Positions 1 through 9,200 of a stretch of 28,673 nt of DNA are shown in pieces (the first letter of the stretch is position 1; each line of letters begins with the position of its first letter). Under the pieces are notes generated by a model that made no database searches, had not been told where the DNA came from, and worked only from the letters and a program-made list of their open reading frames with translations. The position numbers and the translations under genes are program-made. Location: positions 1 through 28,673 of IMG/VR virus record IMGVR_UViG_3300048036_000015. One strand, 5' to 3'. Source of the DNA: a virus.

Positions 1-135
1 TGTCGTAAGTGCGACCATTTCAGAAAGTCTGTAGCGCAATGTAAAAAATGTGGATGCTTTATGAAGATAAAAGGGGCGATTGCCTTTACGCGATGTCCTA
101 TCGGTAAATGGGAAAGGGAAAAGGATATAACCCAA
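1..135. repeat. Terminal direct repeat, left copy (circular closure)
   Basis: Bases 1-135 match bases 28539-28673 at 134 of 135 positions. The only difference I find is A at 127 against G at 28665, which changes an ATA (Ile) codon to GTA (Val). The repeat lies inside a gene that is open across the join, so it is best read as overlap from assembling a circular or circularly permuted genome of 28538 bp, with natural variation at one base. A true short terminal repeat of a linear genome is less likely because it would cut a gene. Confidence 0.93.
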
Positions 136-327
136 GACCAATTATCTATCCTTAGACGTCTTGTAAATAGCTTAGAGAACACTAAGGTAACACATGAGCA
201 GAACGTAGGGCTTACTAATTTATACAATGAGATATTCGGAATGAGAAAAAACGTATCTTCTTGTGGTGGGTGTGTTAGAGATATGGTAAAAGACCTAAAA
301 CAATTATTAGAGAGTTATGAAGATTGA
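1..327 (+). CDS. Cysteine-rich zinc-binding-like protein (5' end lies at the other window edge)
   Basis: The frame is open from base 1. The start is supplied by the right end of the window: an ATG at 28530 gives three residues (MEI) before the sequence here, for a full protein of 111 residues. The N-terminal 40 residues hold a CxxC pair, then CKKCGCFMKIK and a CPIGKW motif, an arrangement I recognise from small phage proteins and likely to bind zinc. The second half is helical and ends with a CGGC motif, so it looks like two small modules joined. Function is unknown. It overlaps the start of the next gene by 11 bases and lies between the sigma-like gene and the packaging genes in the circular map. 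An ATG at 61 is internal to the first module and is not the likely start. Confidence 0.85.
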   Translation, partial: CRKCDHFRKSVAQCKKCGCFMKIKGAIAFTRCPIGKWEREKDITQDQLSILRRLVNSLENTKVTHEQNVGLTNLYNEIFGMRKNVSSCGGCVRDMVKDLKQLLESYED

Positions 328-766
328 GAGCGTTAAAATATCGGAGTTGAAATTTGCCGAGTACAACCCTCGCACAATATCAAAGAAGCAGTTTAAAGAC
401 CTAAAGAAAAGCCTTGAAGAATTTGGTCTGGTCAATCCTATTGTAATAAATGCAAACGAGGATAGGAAGAATGTAATAATCGGAGGGCATCAAAGAGCGA
501 GAGCGTGGGAAGATTTAGGCAACGACCACATACTGACATACGCAGTTGATTTACCGATTGAAAAAGAGATGAAACTAAATCTTAGGCTAAACAAGAACGG
601 AGGTAAGTTTGATGACGACTTACTGCTGAACTATTTCGATGAAGAGGTGTTATTTGAGGTAGGGTTTACTGTAAACGATTTAAATATCAATATAGACAAG
701 TACGAAGACAATACGCTCGAAGAGGTAACGAAAGATGTTTGCGAGTGTTGTGGCGCACCAATATGA
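317..766 (+). CDS. ParB-like N-terminal domain protein
   Basis: A 149-residue protein with the ParB/Srx-type nuclease-like fold: a YNPR motif near residues 16-19, a helix, and a GGHQRARA motif near residues 56-63, the usual phosphate- or nucleotide-binding signature. There is no partition partner and no C-terminal helix-turn-helix, so plasmid-like partition is unlikely. In phages such proteins usually sit near terminase or DNA methylase genes and may act on DNA during packaging. The protein ends with CECCGAPI, half of a zinc knuckle. Its stop overlaps the next start as ATGA, so the HNH gene is probably translationally coupled to it. The domain call is firm; the role is inference. Confidence 0.88.
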   Translation: MKIESVKISELKFAEYNPRTISKKQFKDLKKSLEEFGLVNPIVINANEDRKNVIIGGHQRARAWEDLGNDHILTYAVDLPIEKEMKLNLRLNKNGGKFDDDLLLNYFDEEVLFEVGFTVNDLNINIDKYEDNTLEEVTKDVCECCGAPI

Positions 767-1026
767 AAAAGCACACTAAAATATATATGGATTACTTTAG
801 CTTTGATAGGTGCGATTTTATCCCTTGCGAAGTGTGTGGTAACCCAGCACATGACATCCACCACATAGATGCAAGAGGCATGGGTGGGAGTAAAGAAAAA
901 GACTACATTGAAAACTTACAAGCTGTATGTCGGAGTTGTCATATTGAGTACGGAGATATATCGTATTTGAAAGATATGTTAAAGGAGATACACTTAAAAT
1001 ATATGGAGGTATATGGAACAAAATAG
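763..1026 (+). CDS. HNH endonuclease family protein
   Basis: An 87-residue protein when started at the ATG at 763, which overlaps the previous stop (ATGA); the frame can be extended upstream to a TTG, but the coupled ATG is preferred. It shows CEVC, then DIHHID, an Asn-Leu helix start (ENLQAVC) and CRSCH, the zinc pairs and His-His/Asn/His pattern of HNH nucleases. Short HNH proteins beside terminase genes are common in tailed phages, and in HK97 the one next to terminase stimulates DNA cleavage during packaging. The same job is inferred here from position. Its last 14 bases overlap the small terminase gene. Confidence 0.88.
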   Translation: MKKHTKIYMDYFSFDRCDFIPCEVCGNPAHDIHHIDARGMGGSKEKDYIENLQAVCRSCHIEYGDISYLKDMLKEIHLKYMEVYGTK

Positions 1027-1372
1027 AACAAAGGTAGCTAAAGAAAGAATGCTGAAAGCGTTAGAGAAATCGCTGGGCATTGTATCAACTGCTCTAAAGA
1101 TGACAGACCTATCAAGAACGAATTACTATAAGTGGTTAAAAGAAGACCAGGAGTTTGCTGATAAGGTCAAAGAGATAGAACAGATAGAGCATGATTTTAT
1201 ACGCTCTAAATATTACGAATGTATAAAGGACAAAGTACCAAGCGTTGTAATTCATGCAGCCAAAACACAATTAGGATTAAGTGAGCGTCAGCAGATAGAT
1301 GTAACAACGCAAGGGGATAAGATTAACAAAATAGAGATAGAGATTGTCAAGTCTAAAGATACAGACGAGTAA
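1013..1372 (+). CDS. Putative terminase small subunit
   Basis: A 119-residue protein with an N-terminal helix-turn-helix: residues around 20-45 (VSTALKMTDLSRTNYYKWL) look like the DNA-recognition part of phBC6A51-type small terminases, followed by a long helix. It would bind the packaging site and hand DNA to the large subunit. The call is supported by its position immediately before the large subunit, with a 29-base overlap if the latter starts at its TTG. Identity by residue pattern is moderate; identity by context is strong. Confidence 0.78.
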   Translation: MEQNRTKVAKERMLKALEKSLGIVSTALKMTDLSRTNYYKWLKEDQEFADKVKEIEQIEHDFIRSKYYECIKDKVPSVVIHAAKTQLGLSERQQIDVTTQGDKINKIEIEIVKSKDTDE

Positions 1373-2510
1373 CGTATTTGAGAGGAACTACAATGCACCT
1401 ACTAAGCTTGTGGTCAATCAAGGTGGTACGCGAAGTGGGAAGACCTACTCACTTTGTCAGCTTCTTATTGTCAAGGCTTTTGAGGAAACTGGCAAAAGGT
1501 TTAGCATCGTAAGGAAGTCATTACCCAGTTTAAAGCTGTCTGTAATGAAAGACTTTTTTGAGATACTGAATGCACATGGTTTATACGATGAAACAAAGCA
1601 CAATAAATCGGACCATACCTACACTCTTAACGGCAATACATTTGAGTTTATATCTTTAGACCAACCACAAAAGAAGAGAGGTGCTAAACGGCACTATCTA
1701 TTCTGTAACGAGGCAAACGAATTAACGTGGGAAGATTTCTTTCAGCTGCTGGTAAGAACAGAGGAAAAGATATACATTGATTATAACCCATCTGAAACAC
1801 ATCACTGGTTATATGACAAGGTGCTGAACAGAGAAGATTGTACATTCATCAAATCAACGTACAAGGATAATCCATTTCTACCAGATGAATTGGTCAAGGA
1901 GATTGAAAGGCTACGAGAAACGGATGAGGACTATTGGAAGATATACGGATTGGGGGAGCGAGGTTTCTCTAAGTCTATTATATTCCCAAGAGTTGAGATG
2001 ATGAGCAAGATACCAGAAGAGGCAACGCTAATTTCTACTGGCTTAGACTTTGGATATACCAACGACCCAAGTGCCTTAGTAGAGGTATACGAATTAGAAG
2101 ACAAATTAATATTTAACGAATTACTATATGAACGAGGACTTACTAACTCTGACATTGCTAACCGAATGGATGCTTTCTGGACTGATAAGCGAAGAGTTGT
2201 ATTTGCAGACAGTTCAGAGCCTAAATCAATCGAAGAACTGTATAGATTAGGGTACAACGTAAAACCATGCGTAAAGGGTAGGGATTCAATTAACATAGGG
2301 ATAGACCTACTGAAACGATTTAAACTATGCGTAACAACCAAAAGCACCAACTTAATATCGGAGTTCAATGGCTACAAATGGCAAGAGGATAAGAACGGCT
2401 ACCTACTTAATAAGCCAATAGATAATAACAATCACGGAATAGATGCATTACGCTATGCAGTTACTATGGTAAAGAGCAAACCAAACGTAGGGAAGTATTC
2501 AATTAGGTAA
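1344..2510 (+). CDS. terL: Terminase large subunit (Terminase_3 type)
   Basis: A 388-residue packaging motor. Walker A is GGTRSGKT at residues 27-34. The Walker B position is YLFCNEAN at 118-125, with Asn where Asp is usual, which I believe is common in this branch. A coupling motif YIDYNPS lies at 144-150. The C-terminal RNase H-like nuclease has its acidic residues at D235 (LDFGYTND), D289 (FADSSEP) and D367 (HGIDALRY). No ATG lies before the ATPase core, so the start is taken as the TTG at 1344, inside the small subunit gene. The length is normal for the family. Confidence 0.95.
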   Translation: MSSLKIQTSNVFERNYNAPTKLVVNQGGTRSGKTYSLCQLLIVKAFEETGKRFSIVRKSLPSLKLSVMKDFFEILNAHGLYDETKHNKSDHTYTLNGNTFEFISLDQPQKKRGAKRHYLFCNEANELTWEDFFQLLVRTEEKIYIDYNPSETHHWLYDKVLNREDCTFIKSTYKDNPFLPDELVKEIERLRETDEDYWKIYGLGERGFSKSIIFPRVEMMSKIPEEATLISTGLDFGYTNDPSALVEVYELEDKLIFNELLYERGLTNSDIANRMDAFWTDKRRVVFADSSEPKSIEELYRLGYNVKPCVKGRDSINIGIDLLKRFKLCVTTKSTNLISEFNGYKWQEDKNGYLLNKPIDNNNHGIDALRYAVTMVKSKPNVGKYSIR

Positions 2511-2546
2511 CTTTTATACACATTACACATTTTACTATTTAATAAT

Positions 2547-3149
2547 ATGAAGCTGACAATACCGACAGATACAAGTGAAATAACTCTTGGGCAATTACAA
2601 AGGCTCACAGAAATAGAAGAGGCTGAACTTGGTAATCTGGAAAAGCAAAAGCAAACCATTGAGTTACTAACTGGAGTAGATAGAGAAACACTTGATAGGT
2701 TTCGTCTAAGCGATTTAGAGAGCGTTTACGACAAACTTCTGTATTTGTCTAAGCAAGACAATAGGCTTATTAAATTGGTTACCATAGAGGGCATCAAATA
2801 CGGCTTTCATCCTAACCTATCAAATATCACTACTGGGGAGTTTGCTGACCTTGATACTTTCTGCAAGGATTTAAACAAGAACTTGCACTATGTTATGGCA
2901 GTTCTTTACAGACCAGTAACGATTGACAAATCTGGGAAGTACGATATTGAGCCATACAAGGGAACGGAAGAACGTGCTGAGTTATTTAAGAAGAAACTAC
3001 CAGCCAATGTGGTAAATGGTGCTATGGTTTTTTTTTGGACTTTAGGGAAAGATTATTTGACAGATATGCTTCGGTCTTCATCGGAGGGCAAAGTTCAGAC
3101 AAGCAACAACGATTCAGTAAAAAGTGGGGCTGGTATGCCATCCTCATGA
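2547..3149 (+). CDS. Putative tail assembly chaperone, short form (gpG-like)
   Basis: A 200-residue protein that opens the tail module after a 36-base gap. It has an N-terminal mixed region, a middle domain (residues 70-125) and a run PANVVNGAMVFFWTLGKDYL near residues 151-170 that I recall from chaperone-like genes of Bacteroidota phages. At residues 161-163 the gene reads through nine T, where a -1 shift would replace the last 37 residues by the 74-residue product of the overlapping frame. This two-product layout just before the tail genes matches the G/GT chaperone pair of siphophages. The assignment rests on layout and pattern, not on a search. Confidence 0.7.
   Translation: MKLTIPTDTSEITLGQLQRLTEIEEAELGNLEKQKQTIELLTGVDRETLDRFRLSDLESVYDKLLYLSKQDNRLIKLVTIEGIKYGFHPNLSNITTGEFADLDTFCKDLNKNLHYVMAVLYRPVTIDKSGKYDIEPYKGTEERAELFKKKLPANVVNGAMVFFWTLGKDYLTDMLRSSSEGKVQTSNNDSVKSGAGMPSS
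3028..3036 (+). promoter_or_regulatory. Likely -1 programmed ribosomal frameshift site (T9)
   Basis: In the frame of the upstream gene the codons are GTT TTT TTT TGG, which places a T TTT TTT heptamer in the correct phase for simultaneous -1 slippage at 3029-3035. After the slip the next codon is TTG at 3035, entering the overlapping frame that stays open to 3259. A weak 5-bp stem (CTTCG with CGGAG) lies about 35 bases downstream, farther than usual for a stimulator. A miscounted T in the assembly would give the same picture. Confidence 0.65.
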
Positions 3150-3259
3150 CATTGGCTAACGATGATATTTTAAAGATAGATGAAGCAACCGAAATGAGTA
3201 TAAACAAATGCTTTACCTATTTAACATATATAAAGGATAAAGAAAACGCAAGGAAATGA
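3035..3259 (+). CDS. Tail assembly chaperone frameshift extension (gpT-like)
   Basis: This 74-codon frame has no convincing start of its own at the 5' end. Its only later ATG (3146, overlapping the upstream stop as ATGA) would drop the conserved-looking part FSKKWGWYAIL. That part, followed by a helix with DEATEMSINKCFTYL, resembles the second chaperone ORF of flavobacterial phages. The best model is a fusion made by a -1 shift at the T run, giving 163 + 74 = 237 residues. An independent short product from 3146 is possible but less likely. The next gene begins at 3256 with an ATGA overlap. Confidence 0.7.
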   Translation: MDFRERLFDRYASVFIGGQSSDKQQRFSKKWGWYAILMTLANDDILKIDEATEMSINKCFTYLTYIKDKENARK

Positions 3260-3711
3260 AATCATTCAAATCAATAGTAGAGCAGTTCGAAAAGATATGT
3301 AACGCTCACAAGCAACTTAACTCATTTACGTTTGGGGATATATTCGAGGTAGACCTATCCAATGAGGTTGACTTTGCAAAGGCTCATCTGATAGAGCAAC
3401 CAGCCACAATCAATAACAGAGATTTTGTATTTACGTTTGATTTGCTTGTGATGGATTTGGTGGCAGCAGATGGCTCAAATGAAACTGATGTACTGAATAA
3501 TACATTCCTTATAATGGCTGATATATATAGAGAGTTCAAGAATGGTCTCGGTAGGGGTACACCAGTGATTGATTCTCGAACTTATTCAATAAACGAGAGC
3601 GTATCATGTGAGCCGTTTACAGACCGATTTGAGAACTTACTGGCTGGATGGAAAGGAACAATCAGCATAACAGTTCCAAGTCATAACAACGCTTGTAATA
3701 GCCCTATATGA
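3256..3711 (+). CDS. Putative tail completion or terminator protein
   Basis: A 151-residue protein in the tail block. It starts with a helix (SIVEQFEKICNAHKQLNSF), followed by a strand-rich core that includes NRDFVFTFDLLVMDLV and ends in NACNSPI. I recognise this pattern from Bacteroidota phage genomes, where it sits between the chaperone and gp10-like genes. Size, alpha/beta composition and position fit a tail terminator or minor tail protein, but no diagnostic residue proves it. It is coupled by ATGA overlaps to both neighbours. Confidence 0.55.
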   Translation: MKSFKSIVEQFEKICNAHKQLNSFTFGDIFEVDLSNEVDFAKAHLIEQPATINNRDFVFTFDLLVMDLVAADGSNETDVLNNTFLIMADIYREFKNGLGRGTPVIDSRTYSINESVSCEPFTDRFENLLAGWKGTISITVPSHNNACNSPI

Positions 3712-4241
3712 AATTAGAATTAGAAGCAACGCAAAAAGCCCTATCTAAGTTTGGTAAGGATGTTATAATCAAGGCAGCTACATATCTGCAAACAAGAAAG
3801 CGAGGATATGATACTGGTAAGCTGATGAAGTCGCTTGATTATGATTTGGGTGTTGCTGCAAATTCTATAAGCCTTAAGATACGGATGGAAGACTATGGTC
3901 TTGCAATCAATGAGGGTAGAGGTAAATCTGGTGGTGGCTCTGGTGTTTTATACCCTAAGATATTAGAATGGGTTAAGCGTAAAGGATTGCGCCCAAGAAA
4001 TAGCAAAGGGCAGTATGAGGCATGGAGAAACAAGGCACAACAACAGAGAGGCATTGCCTACGTGGTAACAAGAAAGATACACAGATTTGGATATAAGGGT
4101 ACTGGATTCTTTGACGATGCATTTGCACAAAGCTATAAGAAACTACCTAAGAAATTAACACAAGCTTTTGCTTTAGATTTAGAAAACTTTTTGAATTTTA
4201 CAATAGACGAGATAAATGGGAACAACAGTAACACGCAGTAA
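3708..4241 (+). CDS. HK97 gp10-like tail completion / head-tail joining protein
   Basis: A 177-residue basic protein. Features typical of the gp10-like family are an N-terminal helix, DTGKLMKSLDY, YGLAINEGRG near residues 65-74, PKILEWVKRKGL, and a C-terminal GTGFFDDAF where the family usually has a Phe-rich GxxFF element. Such proteins cap or complete the tail at the neck. It overlaps the following gene by 26 bases. The call is by recognised motif order and position. Confidence 0.7.
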   Translation: MKLELEATQKALSKFGKDVIIKAATYLQTRKRGYDTGKLMKSLDYDLGVAANSISLKIRMEDYGLAINEGRGKSGGGSGVLYPKILEWVKRKGLRPRNSKGQYEAWRNKAQQQRGIAYVVTRKIHRFGYKGTGFFDDAFAQSYKKLPKKLTQAFALDLENFLNFTIDEINGNNSNTQ

Positions 4242-6225
4242 TTATTGGATGCTCAAATTAACGAGCGACACAACACCAGTATACAATTTTAAATTTGTAG
4301 TTGATATATTTGTTGATGGGGTAAAGTTTATAAGACTTAAGCAACCTAAAAATAACAACGATTCTGCTCACATTAATTTTGAGAAGATAGTAAAGAATTA
4401 TATTAAGGTTACTAACAAGCATGATAATACAATAACTGGCTCAATAGATTATGATTCTATTCATTTAATGCCACAAAATACTACCGATGTAGGAACGGCA
4501 TCAACACCAGATATTGAAGATTACCCCCTTAGTAAAAACACAGACACGTTAAAGACGTTTACCTTTAAGTTCTACGAGGAATATTCTACAACTGCCAATG
4601 GTACAGTTTCGGTGTCAAGCAGTTCTGCCAGTAATGTCAGTTACCCATTAATAAACTACGCAAATGAGTGGGAAGATAAGATGGAGTTAGATGTAGATTT
4701 GTTTAATTTTGCACAGCAAATCAGTCTATTATCAAACCCAACCTTTGATAATACACAGACGCAAAATTGGACACACTACCCTGCTGATGGAGTAGTTTTA
4801 ACATTTCCAGCAAATAACCGAATGAAAATGTCGGTTTTAAATCCCGGCGTTTTCCCCAATAGAATTGATACTGAAGCGGATGAAGAACAAATTGTAGGAG
4901 TAAAATATAAATTTAAGTACAAAATAGAATATAAATCAGATATTACAAATTTTCAAATATGGAATGGTTCTGCTTATGTTAATGCACCTTTTGAATTAGG
5001 TTGGAATGAACTTATATATACTTGTCAAGCAACGCATAATTTATATCTAAATATATTTGGTACTACTGGTGGGGAGATGCTTTTTTCTTTTACACAATTC
5101 GAAGCCGTAGTAAATAAGGGAAAATTTCTAAGTGAGTTACCGGCAGATACAACCAAAGGAAATAACACAAGTGGAAAGATTTCACACCTTACAAGTTACA
5201 ACGATTACAAAACACTTTCATTTTTTAATAATGATACTGCACCATACGCAACAGTAGATGGATTGCTCGAATATAGATTTTTTGATACAGAGCCAATATT
5301 CCAGATGCAGAATGGTACAATTTTTCCTACTAATTACGTTGGCAAGATAGAAGTAAGTAATGAGAGTAATAACGGAGGAGTTAATCCATCTGAAGCAGAT
5401 TCAGACGATAAGTATTTGCTATTTGCTGGAGTAGGCGCTGCAAACGTGAAAAAAATAAAATACCCAAACAAAGGGGGCTACCAATTACAAGAAGATTCTA
5501 ATATAAAATACTATACTGTTTATTATGCAGATTCAGTATCTAATTCGGTAACTACTGGAAGCGTTGCTGCATCGCAAGTAAAACAAGGGGATAGGTGCAG
5601 AATTTTATCTGTGGGTACAACAGATTTTACCTTATATGGTGCAGCTAATAACAACGTAAATACTATATTCTACTCAAACTCTGGCAGCATTGCTGGAACT
5701 GGTGCGGTTGAAATATTTAGTAAAAAACAAGCCTCACAAACGCATTTGTTTGAGATAGCCTCAGATAGCAATTGCAACTCCACAAGATTTGAAGAGTATT
5801 CTTTAGCTTGGAAAAACAAGTACGGAACATGGGACTACTATATGTTTGATGGGGAGCATAGTGATGTAAGGAACTACAATCGTCAAGACCAGTCGCAAAA
5901 AGTAGCTGGTAGTTGGGGAGCATCTGACTTTGCAATAGAATCCTACGAGCGAGGTAAGGTGCAAAAAGTAGGTGGCACAAAACAAACTACAATAAACACA
6001 AGATATATTGGAGATGAGTATAATGATTATTTTAATGGATTGCTTATGTCTAATGAAGTTCTGTTACTTACACCAGTTAAAAAGGGGGATGACAATATTA
6101 AGCAAGTACCTATTCCAATAAATATCAAAGACACATCGCTTGCTTACAAGACAAATTTAAAAGACAAATTAGTTCAATACTCATTCACTTTTGAGTATGC
6201 TCATGATTTAAAACAAAGGGTTTAA
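4216..6225 (+). CDS. Large tail/baseplate protein with two inserted domains
   Basis: A 669-residue protein. The N-terminal part (NYWMLKLTSD, NFKFVVDIFVDG, FEKIVKNYIK) and the distal part (ARFEEYSLAWKNKYGTWDYYMF-like segment near residue 525, then LLLTPVKKGD) resemble a family of Bacteroidota phage tail proteins. Two blocks appear to interrupt this scaffold: residues about 170-300, a jelly-roll-like module that opens NPTFDNTQTQNW, and about 441-503, with VGTTDFTLYGAANN and GSIAGTGAVEI, a motif set I know from marine phage fibres. Likely role: baseplate or distal tail protein with added adhesive domains. The ATG at 4216 lies inside the previous gene. Confidence 0.65.
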   Translation: MGTTVTRSNYWMLKLTSDTTPVYNFKFVVDIFVDGVKFIRLKQPKNNNDSAHINFEKIVKNYIKVTNKHDNTITGSIDYDSIHLMPQNTTDVGTASTPDIEDYPLSKNTDTLKTFTFKFYEEYSTTANGTVSVSSSSASNVSYPLINYANEWEDKMELDVDLFNFAQQISLLSNPTFDNTQTQNWTHYPADGVVLTFPANNRMKMSVLNPGVFPNRIDTEADEEQIVGVKYKFKYKIEYKSDITNFQIWNGSAYVNAPFELGWNELIYTCQATHNLYLNIFGTTGGEMLFSFTQFEAVVNKGKFLSELPADTTKGNNTSGKISHLTSYNDYKTLSFFNNDTAPYATVDGLLEYRFFDTEPIFQMQNGTIFPTNYVGKIEVSNESNNGGVNPSEADSDDKYLLFAGVGAANVKKIKYPNKGGYQLQEDSNIKYYTVYYADSVSNSVTTGSVAASQVKQGDRCRILSVGTTDFTLYGAANNNVNTIFYSNSGSIAGTGAVEIFSKKQASQTHLFEIASDSNCNSTRFEEYSLAWKNKYGTWDYYMFDGEHSDVRNYNRQDQSQKVAGSWGASDFAIESYERGKVQKVGGTKQTTINTRYIGDEYNDYFNGLLMSNEVLLLTPVKKGDDNIKQVPIPINIKDTSLAYKTNLKDKLVQYSFTFEYAHDLKQRV

Positions 6226-9200
6226 TGGTACAATTAGTAGTATATAATCAACAAGGTGGGGATAGTGTATATCTTGACTTGGGGGATGTAAGCATAAAAG
6301 CTGACTATTCGTCTATTGAAATACAAGACATCACAAAAAGAAAGTCAGAAAGCACTCAAGCGTTTACATTACCTTTTACGGCTACCAACAACAATTTTTT
6401 TGCTCACTTTTACAATGTTAATGTAACTGGTGGGTTTTTCTCTAATTCAAAAGTAAAGGCATCTATATTAGTTGATAGTATTGAGGTCTTAGATGGCTAC
6501 CTACAACTACTGAAAGCAGATGCAAATACAGAGAACTACGATGTGGTAGTGTTTGGCGAGGTGGCTAATATTGTCAAGTCTTTAGGAATTGACCAGCTTA
6601 ATGATTTAGATTTTAGTTCTCTAAGTCATGAATGGAGCAGAGTAAATATCAATAGAAGCTGGGATGGAAATACGATATACACTAATGGTACTGGTGGGGA
6701 TGAGATACTTTACCCCATAATAGACTATGGGTATGGTCTTAATGATGAAGCCGTACTTGGTCAATCCAGTAATTACATAAGCTACGAAAGGCTAAAACCA
6801 GCTATAAAATTAAAGACACTATTTTATAAAATATTAGAAAGCATAGGCTACACAATTAACTCTACTTTCTTTAACACTGATTTCTTTACGAAGCAGTATA
6901 TGACACTTGCTAATGACACGCAACAATTAGCATCACAAGAGCCAGACTATTTTAAAGGCGAAATTGACCAAGATAGTAGTGGAATTAGGTTTACAACTAA
7001 CAAGCTTTACATACCTTTTCCAGTACTAAAAGCAGATTTATATGGCAATTGGAATGGTGGTACTCTTTCTCCACAAGTAGCTGGTAAATATTCAGTTCCT
7101 ATTAGTGGGAAATATAGGTTTAAATTAGGTTTAAATATAGATTTTTATAGACCTACTGGGAGTGGCTCAATTACCTACACATTACAGGCAGTAGTGGGAA
7201 GCATAGTAGTTGCGCAAAAACATATAGCCGTAAATGACACTAAAGATTTTAATTTTGTAACGGCATCCATTTCTTTAGAATCTGGAGATGAGGTTAAGTT
7301 TACTATTAAGGATAGGTATAACAATGCTGATTATAGTGATTTAAAAGGCTACGCAACACTATTAGAAGCACCAGCTATACAATTAGGGTCAACTGTTGAT
7401 TTGTCATCTGGAAACAATGTTTTACCCAGTATAAAGCAATCTGATTTTATTTCGTCAATTTTGTCGAGGTACAATTTAATTGTTGAAACTGACAAGGAAG
7501 TGGCTAATCAGCTTAACATAGAGCCAGCACAAGATTACTTTAATGCTGGCACATCAAAAGATTGGACTGATAAATTAGACGCTTCTAAAAACATAGTCAT
7601 AAAACCTACATCCGAATACCAGAAAAAGGAACTATTGCTTAGTGATTTAGAAGCCGATGATAAACAAAACAAAGAACACCAAGAACAATTAGGCGCACCA
7701 TATAATTCGTTCTCATTAAAATTCTCTAATGATTTTGCTGAAGATGGTAAAATAGAGACAAAGAGTGTTTTTTCTTCTTATACTAATGATTATTTTGGGG
7801 GCTTATTAATAGGTCAAAATTATATATATGATGGAGAAACACCTACGTTTGTTAAGACGCCCCCTAAACTGTTTGCCTATTCTGGTTTAAAGAATGCTAA
7901 TTATAAGGTCAAAGAACACCAACTTGACACGGCTACCATCTCGATGGATGAGTACCCTATGTGTTCAACTTATATCGTTGCTGGTAATGAAATACAAAGC
8001 ACAGACGAAGACATTAGATTTAGGTCTATACCTAAATTTGGAGAATCATTTATTGTTAATGAAACTACACAAAATGATACTTATAATACTTGCTGGGAAA
8101 GTTATCTTAATAACTTGTACGGAAGCAATGCAAGAATATTAATTGCTAATTTTAATCTTAGTTCGGTTGATATAGCAAACTTTAAGTATAACGATAGGGT
8201 GTTTGTTAAAGACGCTTATTATAGGGTTAATAAAATTAAGGGTTTCTCTTTAGGTAAAGACGTAAGCACACAAGTAGAATTGATAAAAATACTACGTGAT
8301 GATAAAGTATCCCCATGGACTGGTTGCACATTAACTATGACTGGGGTGGATTCTTATGGATTCGCTACTTGGAGTACCCCAAATCCATCATCCTATATCA
8401 TGAGGAAATGTTGCGAGGGGCTTGGTTACGCGTTTGGTTTTTATAGTACCAATCCAGTTTGTTATGTTGGTAGGGATAGGTCTTTAAAAAGCATACAACA
8501 CACGACCACAACAACAGATGGCACTACTACAATAGGTCGCTCTGGCTCAAGGGTTTCCATTGAGGGCACAATATCTAAACTTGGAGAGAGTGCGACAGAT
8601 GGGCAAATACTATCATGGAGTAATGCAGCAGATAGTACAAGATGGATAACATTCCCAGATGAGATACCTTTAGATGATGGTAAAATATTAATTGGTAACT
8701 CAACAAATGTAGCAAGTAAAAGCACCTTGCAAGGAGATGCAAACATATCTGTTACCAAAGACGATGCTGGGGGAACTACGACAATAGCTTTAGATAGCGT
8801 ACCAGCTGCTGGAACTAATGGGCAAATACAGGTAAATGACAACGGAGATTTAGGCACAGGAACAGGGTTGTCTTATGTGGGTACAACTTTGATAACTCCA
8901 AATGTAACGGCTACTGGAGATGTGGATGTTACTGGAGATGTAACTGCTGACAACTTTATAGGAGATGGCTCACAACTTACAAACATACCGACAACGGCAA
9001 GTGGTGGGGCATCTGGAGATGTTCAATTTAACGATGGCTCAAATGGTTTTGCTGGAGAATCTAACTTTAATTATAACCCTACAACAAACACCTTAACCGT
9101 AGATAAAGTCCTTGCAGTTTACAAAGGAGATAATATAGGTACAGGTATATATGCCACAGGCTCTACAAAATATTGGTACCTAGGTGTAACAGACTTTATT

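Noticed and set aside
8462-8857. 131-codon frame on the minus strand within the large tail fibre gene
   Set aside because: It mirrors a Thr/Gly-rich coding region on the + strand, has no recognisable domain and no start signal; the same holds for the other minus-strand frames.
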